Notes: generated by a model from the letters alone, not told the origin. DNA of 64,000 nt from Bacteroidetes bacterium ADurb.Bin013 (GCA_002071385.1 MWFB01000008.1:19338-83337), one strand, 5' to 3'. Shown: positions 9,162 to 19,230, counted from the first letter of the stretch. Translations and numbers: made by a program.

Positions 9162-10502
9162 ATGAAAAAACTCGGAATCCTATTCGGCTTTGTAATGCTT
9201 GCCTTTGTAACTCAGGGTTATGCACAGACCGGGAAGTATGGGGCGACGCCTGAAGACAGTGTGGAATGTGTAAGATGTTTGAATTTTTACAAAGAATATT
9301 ACAAGAACGGGAATATGAAAGAAGCCCTTCCTTCCTGGAGGGGAGCACTCAGGGTATGTCCCATAGGGGTAACGCAATCCTTATACCAGGATGGACAGAA
9401 TATTCTAAAATTCCTTATAAACCAGACAAAAGATGACGTTCGCAGAAAAGAACTGGTTGACTCCCTGATTCTCATGTACGATATCAGGATTCAAAAGTTC
9501 CCGGCTGTAAAAGCACGGCTGAGCGCATATACTTTCAAGGCATACGACATGGTCACGTATTTCAAAGAAGATGACACGAAAATCTTCGCAGCGTTGCAGG
9601 ATGTGGTGAAATTCGGACAAGAGAACACGGACCAGAACATTCTGGTATTGAACATGCAATATGCATCGAGTCTTTTCAAGGAAGGCAAGCTGACAGCGGA
9701 AGACGTCATTAATGTATATGAGCAGATAAGCGCCCTTTTTGACAAGAAAACACAGACAGAAGCAGGCGAGGCCCTTGCAGAAGCCCGCAGCAGTTTCGAA
9801 ACACTGTTTGCCCTCAGCGGAGTGGCTGATTGCAACAATCTTCTTGCCCTGTTTGAACCGCGCTTTGAGCAGAATGCTACCGACATAAACTTTATAAGAC
9901 GGGTGGTCCAGCTGCTTTCGAATGCAGGATGTGAGAGCTCCGACCTGTTTTTCAAGGCGGTACAAAATCTCTATAAATTAGAACCGTCCTACAACTCGGC
10001 TTATTACCTTTACCGCCTGTGTTCGGCCAGGGATATAAATGAAGATGCCACAGGCTACCTCAAAAGCGCCATCGATTGCGATTCAATTGACGATATAACC
10101 AAGGGAGATTATTTGCTGGAACTGGGCACCTTCTATTACAAAAAAATGAATAATTATTCCAATGCCGCACATTATGCACTCCAGTCTTTTGAGTTCAACC
10201 CGGCAACAAAGGGCAGGGCTTATCTCCTGATGGGTCACATATGGGCCATGGCAAAAGTGCGTGACGGGGAAATGCCCGACATTGACGCCCGTGCCAACTT
10301 CTGGGTTGCCGTGGATTATTTTGTAAAGGCAAAACAGGCAGATCCCTCCCTTGGGGAAGAATGCGACCGCCTGATTGCCACGTACAGGCAGTACTTCCCG
10401 ACAGTGGAAGAAGCATTTTTGCACGATTTGGCAGAAGGTTCCAGCTATGCGGTGAGAGCTAACGGCATATCGGCAACGACTACTGTCAGAACAATAAAAT
10501 AA
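9162..10502 (+). CDS. Exported TPR-like repeat protein, unknown function
   Basis: The 446-residue protein has a signal peptide (residues 1-22, ending GYAQ) and helical repeat character. TPR-like pairs are recognisable around residues 30-60 (KEYYKNGNMKEALPSWRGAL) and 270-400. It contains several Cys residues, with two close together near 33-36. Its stop codon overlaps the lptC start (TAATG). Its fixed place before lptC and the PpiD-like gene suggests a scaffold in outer-membrane biogenesis; that is inference from context only. Confidence 0.75.
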   Translation: MKKLGILFGFVMLAFVTQGYAQTGKYGATPEDSVECVRCLNFYKEYYKNGNMKEALPSWRGALRVCPIGVTQSLYQDGQNILKFLINQTKDDVRRKELVDSLILMYDIRIQKFPAVKARLSAYTFKAYDMVTYFKEDDTKIFAALQDVVKFGQENTDQNILVLNMQYASSLFKEGKLTAEDVINVYEQISALFDKKTQTEAGEALAEARSSFETLFALSGVADCNNLLALFEPRFEQNATDINFIRRVVQLLSNAGCESSDLFFKAVQNLYKLEPSYNSAYYLYRLCSARDINEDATGYLKSAIDCDSIDDITKGDYLLELGTFYYKKMNNYSNAAHYALQSFEFNPATKGRAYLLMGHIWAMAKVRDGEMPDIDARANFWVAVDYFVKAKQADPSLGEECDRLIATYRQYFPTVEEAFLHDLAEGSSYAVRANGISATTTVRTIK

Positions 10503-11134
10503 TGTTTTTTCCCCGCAGGAAAACAACCGTGATCATGGTAGCAACGGGTCTTACCCTTGCTACCATGTTTGTCTCCTGCAAAAACAGGATGACAACGATT
10601 GGATCTCTTGACAACCTGGACAGCATTCCTACCCAGATTGTCGAGAACATGGAAGGATGGCAGGTCGAGGGAGGGCTTATGATGGGAAAGCTGAGCGCTC
10701 CTTATATGGAAAAATATTCGCGGGGAACCGATCCCTATGAAATCTTCCCCCGTTCATTACGGGTTGAAGGGTATACCCGGGAAGGACAACTGGAAACGGT
10801 GATTACAGCTGACAGGGCATTGCACCGTTCAGGAGATGAGCAGATATGGATAGCTACAGGCAACGTGGTGGTCAGGAACCTGGTCAAGGAAGAAACCATG
10901 GAAACCGACACCCTGTACTGGGACCAGCAAAAAAAAATTATCTATACACATTGTTATGTCAGGCTGACCTCACCGGATTTTTTTGCACAGGGATACGGGA
11001 TGGAATCGGACGAAAGGGCGACGAACGCCAAAATCCTGAGACCGTTTGATTCTTACGGATACATACAAAAAGACACTTTGTCCAATGAAGAAAAAGAATT
11101 AACTTCGCGCCCTGAAACACAACCACAACCATAA
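10502..11134 (+). CDS. lptC: LPS export ABC transporter periplasmic protein LptC
   Basis: LptC links the LptBFG transporter in the inner membrane to the periplasmic bridge that carries lipopolysaccharide to the surface. The 210-residue protein has an N-terminal hydrophobic segment (9-25) followed by a Cys (FVSC, lipobox-like). The repeated beta-strand pattern follows, for example DPYEIFPRSLRV, WIATGNVVVRN and TLYWDQQKKIIYT, as in the beta-jellyroll of LptC proteins. It overlaps the TPR gene by one base and is followed 10 bp later by the PpiD-like gene. Confidence 0.88.
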   Translation: MFFPRRKTTVIMVATGLTLATMFVSCKNRMTTIGSLDNLDSIPTQIVENMEGWQVEGGLMMGKLSAPYMEKYSRGTDPYEIFPRSLRVEGYTREGQLETVITADRALHRSGDEQIWIATGNVVVRNLVKEETMETDTLYWDQQKKIIYTHCYVRLTSPDFFAQGYGMESDERATNAKILRPFDSYGYIQKDTLSNEEKELTSRPETQPQP

Positions 11135-11144
11135 AAACATCAAG

Positions 11145-13238
11145 ATGGCACTATTGGAGAAGATTCGAGTAAAGATGGGTATCTTTATTACCGTACTCAT
11201 AGCAGTTGCATTATTATCTTTTATTATTGACCCCGGCACATTACAGTCAGCCCTGTCCATGTTCTCATCTAAAAACGACGTGGGGAAGATGAACAGGCAG
11301 GGCATAACATATATGGAATACGCCAAAAAGCTGGAAAAATTCACAAACCTGCAGAAGGCCATCACCGGAGGCTCTTCCCTGGATGAACAAAGCCAGGAAG
11401 CTGTAGAGCAGAGTGCATGGCAGGCCTTCCTGAAAGATCTGGTGTACATGCCTGCCATACAAAAAGCCGGTATTAGCCTTGGCGATGAAGAGCTTTTTGA
11501 TATGGTGCAGGGACGTGATATTTCCCCGGTTATCCTGAACGACCCCGTTTTCCAGGGAGAAGACGGCCAGTTTGACCGCACGCGGCTTACCATGTTTGTA
11601 CAGAACGCCCGGACGGAACCGAAAGGAATTGCCGCATTGTACTGGGAGTTTTTACAGGACAACATGGAAACGGAAAGGATTTTTACAAAATACAGCTCCC
11701 TGCTGTCCAAAAGCAATATCGTGACTCCCGTTGAATTGCGTCGGCAAATGGAAGAAAACAACATTACGTCCAATGTAAGCTTTTCACTTACCCCCGTATC
11801 GTTTGCCAGAGATACCACCATAAAAGTCACATCACAGGAAATACGCCAGTATTACGAAGCTCACAAGCACCAGTACCAGCAAATAGCCACGCGCGATATT
11901 GAATACGTGGTGTTCCCCATCCTGCCCTCGGCAGAAGATTTCACACTGGCCCAGGCCAATATCGAAAAAGTGTACGAAGAGTTTGCCACTTCAGATAACC
12001 TGCGTCAATTCCTTGCCCGTAATTCAGACAAAGCCCTGGACACCTATTACTATAAAAAAGGAGAATTATCCTCTGTTTCCCCAAAACTGGACAGCTTTGC
12101 GTTCAAAGCCACCATGCGGGATGTGCTTCCTGTATACAAAGAGGATAACTTTTTCCGGGCAGCAAGGATTGCAGACATCAAACAACTCCCCGATTCGGTA
12201 TACGTTCACCACATACTGTTGCAAAAAACAAATAAAAGAGAGGCCACTGCCCTGGCCGACAGTCTGATTGCCATACTCAACCGCACACCCGGCCGTTTTG
12301 CTGAACTGGCACAGGAGTTCTCGGCAGACAATAATCCCAACGCCGGCCCCGGTGAAATAGGGTGGTTTTACCAAAACCGCATAGTCCCCGGAATGGAGTC
12401 GGTGTTTGATGCTCCCCTTAACAAACCCTATACCCTGGAAACACAATATGGCCTTCATATTGTCAAGGTTTCGGAACGCACCCGCCTGCATAAAAAGGTA
12501 CAGCTTGCCGTGCTTGTCAAGGAAGCCGTGGCAGGAAAGGATACGTACCAGGCCATTTATTCGATGGCAAACAGCTTGTCCACGGAAAGCAAGGACCTGG
12601 AAGAATTCAACCGGGTGGCCATGCAAAACAACCTGATGATCATTCCTGCCATGAATATCACACAGGATGCCAAAACCATTTCCGGATATGAACATATGCG
12701 GGAACTGGTCCGCTGGGCTTTCGATGCCAAATATGGAGCGGTTTCTCCCGTGATATCGGTGGACAATAAATATTTCTTTGTGGCAGCCCTTAACGGTATT
12801 CATGAACAGGGAACATCCACCCTGCAAGAGAAACAGGCCGAGATAGAATCCATCCTCACCCTGGAAAAGAAACAGGAAAAATCTTACCGGCAGATACGCG
12901 AAGAACTGGCCGGCCATACTTCCCTTGAATCATGGGCCGAGGCCACTGGCAGGACCATATCCACCCAGACCGGACTGGCATTCGGTTCCACGCAGCAGAC
13001 AGACCCGAAATTCGTGGGAGCAGTGACAGCCGCCACAGAACAGACCATGTACGGACCTTTCAAAGGCGAGATAGGCGTATATGTTTTCCGTGTCGATGAA
13101 CGTCTTGACGGTGCCTATTATACAGAAAATGACGCAAAGCAGAATGCCGCATATCTCTCCGGCGTGCAGTTACAGATGGTTCCCTTTGTTTTGCAGGAAA
13201 TTGCCAAAGTGGAAGATAACAGGGCCCGGTTCTATTAA
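11145..13238 (+). CDS. PpiD/SurA-like periplasmic peptidyl-prolyl isomerase, membrane anchored
   Basis: This 697-residue protein probably helps fold outer-membrane proteins leaving the Sec translocon. It begins MALLEKIRVKMG, has one membrane anchor (about 12-30), a SurA_N-like helical region to about 200, and a parvulin domain at about 350-445 (HHILLQ, FAELAQEFSADN, GEIGWF, YGLHIVKV). The C-terminal 250 residues resemble the second chaperone half of PpiD. It closes the run that starts at ruvB and ends four bases inside the convergent ychF. Confidence 0.9.
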   Translation: MALLEKIRVKMGIFITVLIAVALLSFIIDPGTLQSALSMFSSKNDVGKMNRQGITYMEYAKKLEKFTNLQKAITGGSSLDEQSQEAVEQSAWQAFLKDLVYMPAIQKAGISLGDEELFDMVQGRDISPVILNDPVFQGEDGQFDRTRLTMFVQNARTEPKGIAALYWEFLQDNMETERIFTKYSSLLSKSNIVTPVELRRQMEENNITSNVSFSLTPVSFARDTTIKVTSQEIRQYYEAHKHQYQQIATRDIEYVVFPILPSAEDFTLAQANIEKVYEEFATSDNLRQFLARNSDKALDTYYYKKGELSSVSPKLDSFAFKATMRDVLPVYKEDNFFRAARIADIKQLPDSVYVHHILLQKTNKREATALADSLIAILNRTPGRFAELAQEFSADNNPNAGPGEIGWFYQNRIVPGMESVFDAPLNKPYTLETQYGLHIVKVSERTRLHKKVQLAVLVKEAVAGKDTYQAIYSMANSLSTESKDLEEFNRVAMQNNLMIIPAMNITQDAKTISGYEHMRELVRWAFDAKYGAVSPVISVDNKYFFVAALNGIHEQGTSTLQEKQAEIESILTLEKKQEKSYRQIREELAGHTSLESWAEATGRTISTQTGLAFGSTQQTDPKFVGAVTAATEQTMYGPFKGEIGVYVFRVDERLDGAYYTENDAKQNAAYLSGVQLQMVPFVLQEIAKVEDNRARFY

Positions 13239-14338
13239 CGGCTGAACAGAAAGTGCATGATGTCCCCGTCCTGCACCACATAGTTCTTGCCTTCCACCGC
13301 CATCTTTCCGGCTTCACGGCAGGCAGCTTCGGAACCATAGTGCATGTAATCCTTGAACTTGATCACTTCTGCGCGAATAAAACCGTGTTCAAAATCAGAA
13401 TGTATAAGCCCTGCTGCCTGCGGGGCTTTTGTTCCTTTGAGGTAAGTCCAGGCTTTGACTTCCATGGGCCCGGCCGTAAAATAAGTTTCCAGGTCGAGTA
13501 ACTTGAATGCTGCCTTGATGAGACGTGAAACACCCGATTCTTCCAGGCCCATGGATTCCAGGAAAATCTGACGTTCCTCGAAGGACTCCAGCTCTGCGAT
13601 TTCCGATTCTATGCGTGCGGCCACTATCAGGTATTGTTCATTTTCCTTCTCCAGGATACCTGTCACACGATTTGTATAATGGTTGCCTGTCAGGGCAGAC
13701 TTTTCGTCCACATTGCAGACATACAGCACCGGTTTATTGGTGAGCAGGAACAGTTCCCGGGCCATGTGTTCTTCCTCCTGATTGAATAATTGCACGGACC
13801 TGGCGTTTTTTCCCTGGATCAGGACATCGCGGTAGCGGGAAAGCAAACCGGCAAGCCTGGCTGCCTGTTTGTCCCCTCCTGTAACAGCCTGTTTCTGTAC
13901 CTTTGCCAGTCGGTTCTCCACTGTTTCCAGGTCCTTGAGCTGCAATTCGGTATCTATGATCTCCATATCCCTTACCGGGTCAACCGAGCCGTCCACATGG
14001 GCCACATTGGGATTGTCAAAACAACGCAGGACGTGCAGAATGGCATCTGTTTCCCTGATGTTGGAAAGAAACTGGTTCCCAAGCCCCTCACCCTTGCTCG
14101 CTCCCTTTACCAGCCCGGCAATATCCACAAAATCCACCGTTGCAGGCACAATACGTCCGGGGTGGACCAGGGATGCCAATTGTTCCAGGCGGGGATCCGG
14201 TACCTGTGTGGAGCCCAGGTTTGGCTCTATGGTACAGAATGGGAAATTGGCCGCCTGCGCCTTGCCCGATGAAACGCAATTGAACAGGGTGGATTTGCCA
14301 ACATTGGGAAGTCCTACAATACCACATTTAAGTCCCAT
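13235..14338 (-). CDS. ychF: Redox-regulated ATPase YchF (Obg-like)
   Basis: YchF is a P-loop protein of the Obg group that prefers ATP and associates with ribosomes. The 367-residue protein has G1 GLPNVGKS (9-16), a DIAGLVKGAS G3 region, and NVDE in place of the GTP-specific NKxD, as expected for this ATP-binding branch. A coiled-coil insertion and a C-terminal TGS domain (GPMEVKAWTYLKGTKAPQAA onward) complete the family layout. It converges on the PpiD-like gene with a 4-bp overlap. Confidence 0.96.
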   Translation of the reverse strand: MGLKCGIVGLPNVGKSTLFNCVSSGKAQAANFPFCTIEPNLGSTQVPDPRLEQLASLVHPGRIVPATVDFVDIAGLVKGASKGEGLGNQFLSNIRETDAILHVLRCFDNPNVAHVDGSVDPVRDMEIIDTELQLKDLETVENRLAKVQKQAVTGGDKQAARLAGLLSRYRDVLIQGKNARSVQLFNQEEEHMARELFLLTNKPVLYVCNVDEKSALTGNHYTNRVTGILEKENEQYLIVAARIESEIAELESFEERQIFLESMGLEESGVSRLIKAAFKLLDLETYFTAGPMEVKAWTYLKGTKAPQAAGLIHSDFEHGFIRAEVIKFKDYMHYGSEAACREAGKMAVEGKNYVVQDGDIMHFLFSR

Positions 14339-14366
14339 AAAGCAGGTTTTATTGTTTTGAAGGGCA

Positions 14367-14374
14367 CAAAACTA
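14367..14374 (-). promoter_or_regulatory. -7 box of ychF
   Basis: TAGTTTTG read on the minus strand matches TAnnTTTG. It lies 28 bases upstream of the ychF ATG. Confidence 0.55.
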
Positions 14375-14430
14375 ATAACTTTTTTACGATTTGTCCTTTT
14401 TATCCTCCTGCATGTTCATAACTTGTGTTC

Positions 14431-15366
14431 ATGTTACGGTTTATTTTTTGTTTGGTAATCTTCTGGAATGTAGAAAACTACTTTGATCCCTTTGATGATC
14501 CGCTTACCGGCGACAATGATTTCACCACTGCCGGCTCGTACACCTGGACATGGAACAGGTTTTTGAAAAAGCGCAATGATATTGTCAAAACACTCATAGC
14601 CTGCGGCGAGCAGGAAGATGGTTCCTGGGTGGCGCCCTGCATAGTGGGCCTGTGCGAGATTGAAAACTTTTTTGTCCTCTGGCAGCTTGTCAGCGACACC
14701 CCGCTTTCCCCGCTTGGATACGGCATCATTCACAGAAATTCCCCCGATCCCCGCGGAATAGACGTGGCGCTGCTCTACCGGAAAGAACGTTTCAGCCCGG
14801 TAAAGACCTGCTTCTACGGCATCCCTTCGGAAGACGGGACTTTGCTCAAGACAAGGGAGATCCTCTATGTCAGTGGAGTTTTGGACGGGCGGGACACCCT
14901 TCATTTTCTTGTGAACCACTGGCCATCCCGGAGGGGAGGAGACAGGGCCGAGGCAAACAGGCAAGCTGCGGCCCGACTTCTTCAGGGCATTGTGGACAGC
15001 ATTGCCACAGCTTCCCCGGGGGCCAGGATCGTGGTTATGGGCGATTTCAACGATCCTCCGGAGGCCCCGGTACTGCGCAGCCTGTCGTCCGACAGCCTAA
15101 TCAATGTTTCAGCCGGCGACACATACAAATACAAAGGGGTCTGGGAATGCATGGACCAATTCCTGGTAAGTCCCACTGTAAACAGGGAACTTGAATATGT
15201 GAAAGTGGCGCGCCTTCCGCATTTGCTGGAGCGGGACCAGGCACACCTGGGACATAAGCCAAAACGCACCTACCAGGGACCGGCCTACAGGGGCGGGATC
15301 AGTGACCACCTGCCGATAACCTTAAAATTTATTACCTTTGTTTCTTATGTCATCCCGAAGCGTTAA
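14431..15366 (+). CDS. Endonuclease/exonuclease/phosphatase-family hydrolase
   Basis: This is a metal-dependent phosphodiesterase of the DNase I/EEP fold. Seen in the 311-residue protein are the first strand FWNVENYFDP (11-20), the catalytic VGLCEIEN, DPRGIDVALLY, NHWPSRRGG, VMGDFNDPP and the terminal SDHLP. The ATG at 14431 follows an in-frame GTG at 14425. Only about ten residues precede the first fold strand, so unlike many Bacteroidota homologues it shows no separate signal peptide. The substrate cannot be told. The mutS start and its promoter lie inside its last codons. Confidence 0.88.
   Translation: MLRFIFCLVIFWNVENYFDPFDDPLTGDNDFTTAGSYTWTWNRFLKKRNDIVKTLIACGEQEDGSWVAPCIVGLCEIENFFVLWQLVSDTPLSPLGYGIIHRNSPDPRGIDVALLYRKERFSPVKTCFYGIPSEDGTLLKTREILYVSGVLDGRDTLHFLVNHWPSRRGGDRAEANRQAAARLLQGIVDSIATASPGARIVVMGDFNDPPEAPVLRSLSSDSLINVSAGDTYKYKGVWECMDQFLVSPTVNRELEYVKVARLPHLLERDQAHLGHKPKRTYQGPAYRGGISDHLPITLKFITFVSYVIPKR
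15333..15340 (+). promoter_or_regulatory. -7 box of mutS inside the upstream gene
   Basis: A canonical TACCTTTG lies within the coding sequence of the EEP gene and ends six bases before the mutS ATG. If used, the mutS mRNA would have almost no leader. Confidence 0.6.
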
Positions 15367-17956
15367 GACACCACTGATGGACCAGTATTTTGCCATTAAG
15401 GCAGAATATCCGGATGCCATGATGTTGTTCAGGGTGGGTGATTTTTACGAGACTTTCGGAGAAGATGCCATCAAGGCATCCAAAGCGCTGGGGATCGTGC
15501 TTACCAGGCGCGCCAATGGGGCAGCCTCGTCGGTGGAACTGGCGGGATTCCCTTACCATGCGCTTGATACATACCTTCCCAAGCTGGTACGTGCCGGATA
15601 CAAAGTGGCCGTTTGCGACCAGCTGGAAGATCCCAAACTGACCAAGAAAATTGTAAAAAGAGGCATCACAGAGGTTGTGACACCGGGTCTTGCCTACAAT
15701 GCCAGCCTGCTGGAATCTTCAGAGCATAATTTTCTGGCCAGTCTTTATCTCCACCAGGAAGGAACTTCAGAATCGGCAGGCATTGCCTTTACCGACATTT
15801 CCACCGGCACCATCCAGATCGCACAGGGAGACATGGCTTATGCCGAGACCCTTTTATCACAATACGCACCCAGGGAAATCCTGGTGCAGCGCGGAACAGA
15901 AAAGAAATGGAAACCGCTGGCAGACCATCAGGCGTATTTTTCCACCATGGATGACTGGGCTTTTGTTCACGCAGCGGCAGAGGAAAAAGTAAAGACACAC
16001 TTTGGGGTGGAGAGCCTGAAAGGATTCGGGGCCGAAAATCTTCCCCTGGCCGTATGTGCCGTAGGAGCCATGCTCTTTTACCTGGAGATGAACAAATATT
16101 CCAGCTATGGCCACCTGTGCACCATGCAGCGCATTGACAAGGAGCAACATATGTGGCTGGATAAATACAGTATCCGCAACCTGGAACTTTTTCCACGTCC
16201 GGAGAACAACCAGAAGGGAGCCAGCCTGATAGAGGTCATAGACAAGACCAATACCCCCATGGGCGCCAGGTTACTGCGACAGTGGCTGGTCATGCCCCTC
16301 CGGGACAGGACGGCCATAGAAGAGCGCCACAATGTGGTGTCATCTCTGCTGGAACAATGGGAACTGGCCGGCAAGCTCCGCAAGCTACTTTCCCAGGTAG
16401 GGGATATGGAACGGCTTATTTCCAGGGCAGCCGCAGGCAGGATCAATCCCCGCGAAGCGGCCCAGCTCAGGACCGGGTTGAACCAGGTTTCCCGCATCAG
16501 GAAACTAACAGCAGAACTTCCGCAGGAAAACCCGGTATATACCCTTGCTTCCACCCTGGACGATTGCACCGGGCTGGTACAGACACTGCAGCAAATGCTT
16601 GTTCCCATGCCCCCCGCACAACTGGGAAAAGGAACCGTGATTGCACCGGGCACGGACACCGCCCTGGACGAATTGCGCCACATTCTCTCCCACAACAAGG
16701 AATACCTGCAGGAAATGCAGCAGCAGGCCGCTGCGCAGACGGGCATCACTTCCCTCAAGATCGGCTTTAACAATGTGTTCGGCTATTATATCGAAGTCCG
16801 CAACACCCATAAAGACAAGGTGCCCCCGTCGTGGATTCGCAAACAAACGCTTGTGAGCGCTGAACGCTACATCACGGAAGATCTCAAATCCTATGAGGAA
16901 AGGATCCTTGGAGCAGAAGAAAAAATAGCGCAACTGGAGCAGGACCTGTTCAACCAGGTGGTCGACGCCATTCGTGCCACCATACCTCCCATCCAGGAAA
17001 ATGCGCGCATTCTGGCACGTCTTGACTGCCTTCTGGGTTTTGCCATACTGGCCAGGGAACAAAAATACGAAAGGCCACGAATGCAGGATGACGACGTGAT
17101 TGACATCCGCCAGGGACGCCACCCGGTGCTGGAAACGCTCATGCTGCCCGGAGAAGCCTATGTTCCTAACGATGTATACCTGGACACGGGACAGCAGCAG
17201 ATCATCATCCTGACCGGACCCAATATGGCCGGAAAGTCCGCCCTGTTGCGCCAGACAGGGCTCATCATGCTGTTGGCACAGATAGGTTCTTTCGTTCCTG
17301 TCAGGGAAGCCACCCTGGGGATCATAGACAAACTGTTCACCCGGGTGGGAGCTTCGGATAACATTGCCCGCAGGGAATCCACCTTTATGGTAGAGATGCT
17401 GGAATCTGCCGCAATTCTCAATAACGTGACCGACCGTTCCCTGGTGCTCTTTGACGAGATAGGACGCGGGACCAGCACCTACGACGGGATTTCGATAGCA
17501 TGGGCCATTGTGGAATACCTGCACGAAAAGCCCGGGGCAAGTGCCCGGACACTGTTTGCCACGCATTATCATGAGCTCAACCAGATGGCAGAGCAATACC
17601 CACGGGTTAAAAATTTTCACATAGCCGTGAAAGAACGGGGACAAAAGGTATTATTTTTGCGTAAAATGATTTCCGGAGGAGTGGAACACAGTTTTGGCAT
17701 CCATGTGGCTACCATGGCCGGTATGCCCCGCAGGGTGATCCTGACGGCACAGGAAGTGCTCAAGAGAATGGAAGCCGGTAAAGAACAACCTCCTTCCCCG
17801 GAAAGACCCAGGCAACTGTCTTTCTTCCAGCTGGAAGATCCCCTGTTGCAGGCTCTGAAAAGAGATATTGAATCCATAGATTTGAACAGATTAACACCCC
17901 TGGAAGCATTTGATGCCTTGCGGGAATTGAAAAGAAAAATAGGACAAAAGGAATGA
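15347..17956 (+). CDS. mutS: DNA mismatch repair protein MutS
   Basis: MutS recognises mismatches and starts repair with MutL. The 869-residue protein has the N-terminal mismatch-reading motif FYE (33-35 in RVGDFYETF), connector, lever and clamp domains, the ATPase Walker A GPNMAGKS (624-631), FDEIGRGTS as Walker B, and the THYHEL segment near the C-terminus. The start at 15347 (MSSRSVKTPLMDQY) aligns with other MutS N-termini; an upstream in-frame TTG is less likely. It overlaps the EEP gene by 20 bp and the next gene by 4 bp (ATGA). Confidence 0.98.
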   Translation: MSSRSVKTPLMDQYFAIKAEYPDAMMLFRVGDFYETFGEDAIKASKALGIVLTRRANGAASSVELAGFPYHALDTYLPKLVRAGYKVAVCDQLEDPKLTKKIVKRGITEVVTPGLAYNASLLESSEHNFLASLYLHQEGTSESAGIAFTDISTGTIQIAQGDMAYAETLLSQYAPREILVQRGTEKKWKPLADHQAYFSTMDDWAFVHAAAEEKVKTHFGVESLKGFGAENLPLAVCAVGAMLFYLEMNKYSSYGHLCTMQRIDKEQHMWLDKYSIRNLELFPRPENNQKGASLIEVIDKTNTPMGARLLRQWLVMPLRDRTAIEERHNVVSSLLEQWELAGKLRKLLSQVGDMERLISRAAAGRINPREAAQLRTGLNQVSRIRKLTAELPQENPVYTLASTLDDCTGLVQTLQQMLVPMPPAQLGKGTVIAPGTDTALDELRHILSHNKEYLQEMQQQAAAQTGITSLKIGFNNVFGYYIEVRNTHKDKVPPSWIRKQTLVSAERYITEDLKSYEERILGAEEKIAQLEQDLFNQVVDAIRATIPPIQENARILARLDCLLGFAILAREQKYERPRMQDDDVIDIRQGRHPVLETLMLPGEAYVPNDVYLDTGQQQIIILTGPNMAGKSALLRQTGLIMLLAQIGSFVPVREATLGIIDKLFTRVGASDNIARRESTFMVEMLESAAILNNVTDRSLVLFDEIGRGTSTYDGISIAWAIVEYLHEKPGASARTLFATHYHELNQMAEQYPRVKNFHIAVKERGQKVLFLRKMISGGVEHSFGIHVATMAGMPRRVILTAQEVLKRMEAGKEQPPSPERPRQLSFFQLEDPLLQALKRDIESIDLNRLTPLEAFDALRELKRKIGQKE

Positions 17957-19230
17957 AAAAGATCTTCAAAAGCATCAACATCTTCTTTAAACTGCTGGGT
18001 GAAAGCTTTGTGATGTCATACGACTCTGTAAAAGGAGACAAATTCAGGGCCTTTCTCTCCCTGCTGGGAGTTACCATCGGGATATTTTCCATAGTAGCCG
18101 TCTTCACCGCCATCGAGGCCCTGGAGAAAAATGTCCGGAACATGTTTTCCGCGCTGGGAACCGATGTGGTTTACATAGACAAGTTTTCCTGGGAAGCTTT
18201 TACGGAAGAAGGAGGTTTCAAATGGTGGGAATACAGACAACGCCCCAATAACACCTACGAAGAATTCATTTTCCTGCAAAAGAACCTGAACCACGCAGAC
18301 ATGGTTGCCCTGTCGGTCTACACCACCAGCAATGTGGGATATGAGAGAAACGTCATCCGCAACGCATCCATCCAGGGGGTCACGTATGACTGGAACAAGA
18401 TTTCCTATTTCGAGTTAAGTGAAGGCCGTTATTTCACCTTCGCCGAGGCAGCCGAAAACATACCCCTGGTGGTGATTGGACAGAACGTGGCCGATGAACT
18501 TTTTCCGCCCGGCATCTCTCCGACCAACACCAACATCAAGATCGGGGGCTTTACCGCCCGCGTCATTGGCGTTATCAAGAAAAAAGGCGAGTCCATGTTT
18601 GACCCCATCACGTATGACGATGCGGTCATCGTCCCCCTGCTTTTTATCCGCAACTTCCTGGATTTGAGGAACACATCCCCCAGCATCGTGGTACACAGGA
18701 ATCCGGAGGCCGATGAAGAAGAGTTTATGGCCGAGTTGCGCATCGCCATGCGCGCTATACGCCGCCTGAAGCCCATACAGAAAGACAACTTCGCCCTGAA
18801 CAAAATGTCGTTCCTGGACGATGCCCTGTCACAACTTTTTAAAGTCATTTCGCTGGCCGGCTGGGTGATAGGGGGCTTTTCCATTCTCATAGGTGCCTTT
18901 GGTGTGGCCAACATCATGTTTGTTTCTGTTAAGGAAAGAACACATATCATTGGCATCGAAAAAGCCATGGGGGCAAAAAGCTCCTTTGTGCTGGCCCAGT
19001 TCCTTTTTGAAGCTGTCCTGCTGGCGATCCTGGGTGGTATGATAGGGATCCTGGTCGTATGGGGCCTGACGATTTTCGTCACCCGGCAGTATGATTTTGT
19101 CATGACCATGTCCATGGGCAACATAATGCGCGGGGTGCTGATATCAGGGCTGGTAGGCATTGTGGCAGGCTTCATACCCTCGCTCCAGGCAGCCAGGATG
19201 GACCCCGTGGAAGCTATGAACCAGCATTGA
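17953..19230 (+). CDS. MacB/FtsX-type ABC transporter permease
   Basis: The 425-residue protein has the MacB architecture: one N-terminal membrane helix (about 33-52, FRAFLSLLGVTIGIFSIVAV), a large extracytoplasmic MacB_PCD domain (about 60-285), then three helices of the FtsX domain with VKERTHIIGIEKAMGA between the first two. Such permeases move lipoproteins, peptides or drugs or transmit mechanical signals. No ATPase gene is adjacent; LolD at 37.8 kb is a candidate partner only by inference. It overlaps mutS by ATGA and converges on rsmA with a 17-bp overlap. Confidence 0.9.
   Translation: MKKIFKSINIFFKLLGESFVMSYDSVKGDKFRAFLSLLGVTIGIFSIVAVFTAIEALEKNVRNMFSALGTDVVYIDKFSWEAFTEEGGFKWWEYRQRPNNTYEEFIFLQKNLNHADMVALSVYTTSNVGYERNVIRNASIQGVTYDWNKISYFELSEGRYFTFAEAAENIPLVVIGQNVADELFPPGISPTNTNIKIGGFTARVIGVIKKKGESMFDPITYDDAVIVPLLFIRNFLDLRNTSPSIVVHRNPEADEEEFMAELRIAMRAIRRLKPIQKDNFALNKMSFLDDALSQLFKVISLAGWVIGGFSILIGAFGVANIMFVSVKERTHIIGIEKAMGAKSSFVLAQFLFEAVLLAILGGMIGILVVWGLTIFVTRQYDFVMTMSMGNIMRGVLISGLVGIVAGFIPSLQAARMDPVEAMNQH

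Noticed and set aside
16505..17644. Antisense frame of almost 380 codons inside mutS
   Set aside because: Lies wholly opposite conserved MutS motifs, with no recognisable domain or promoter.
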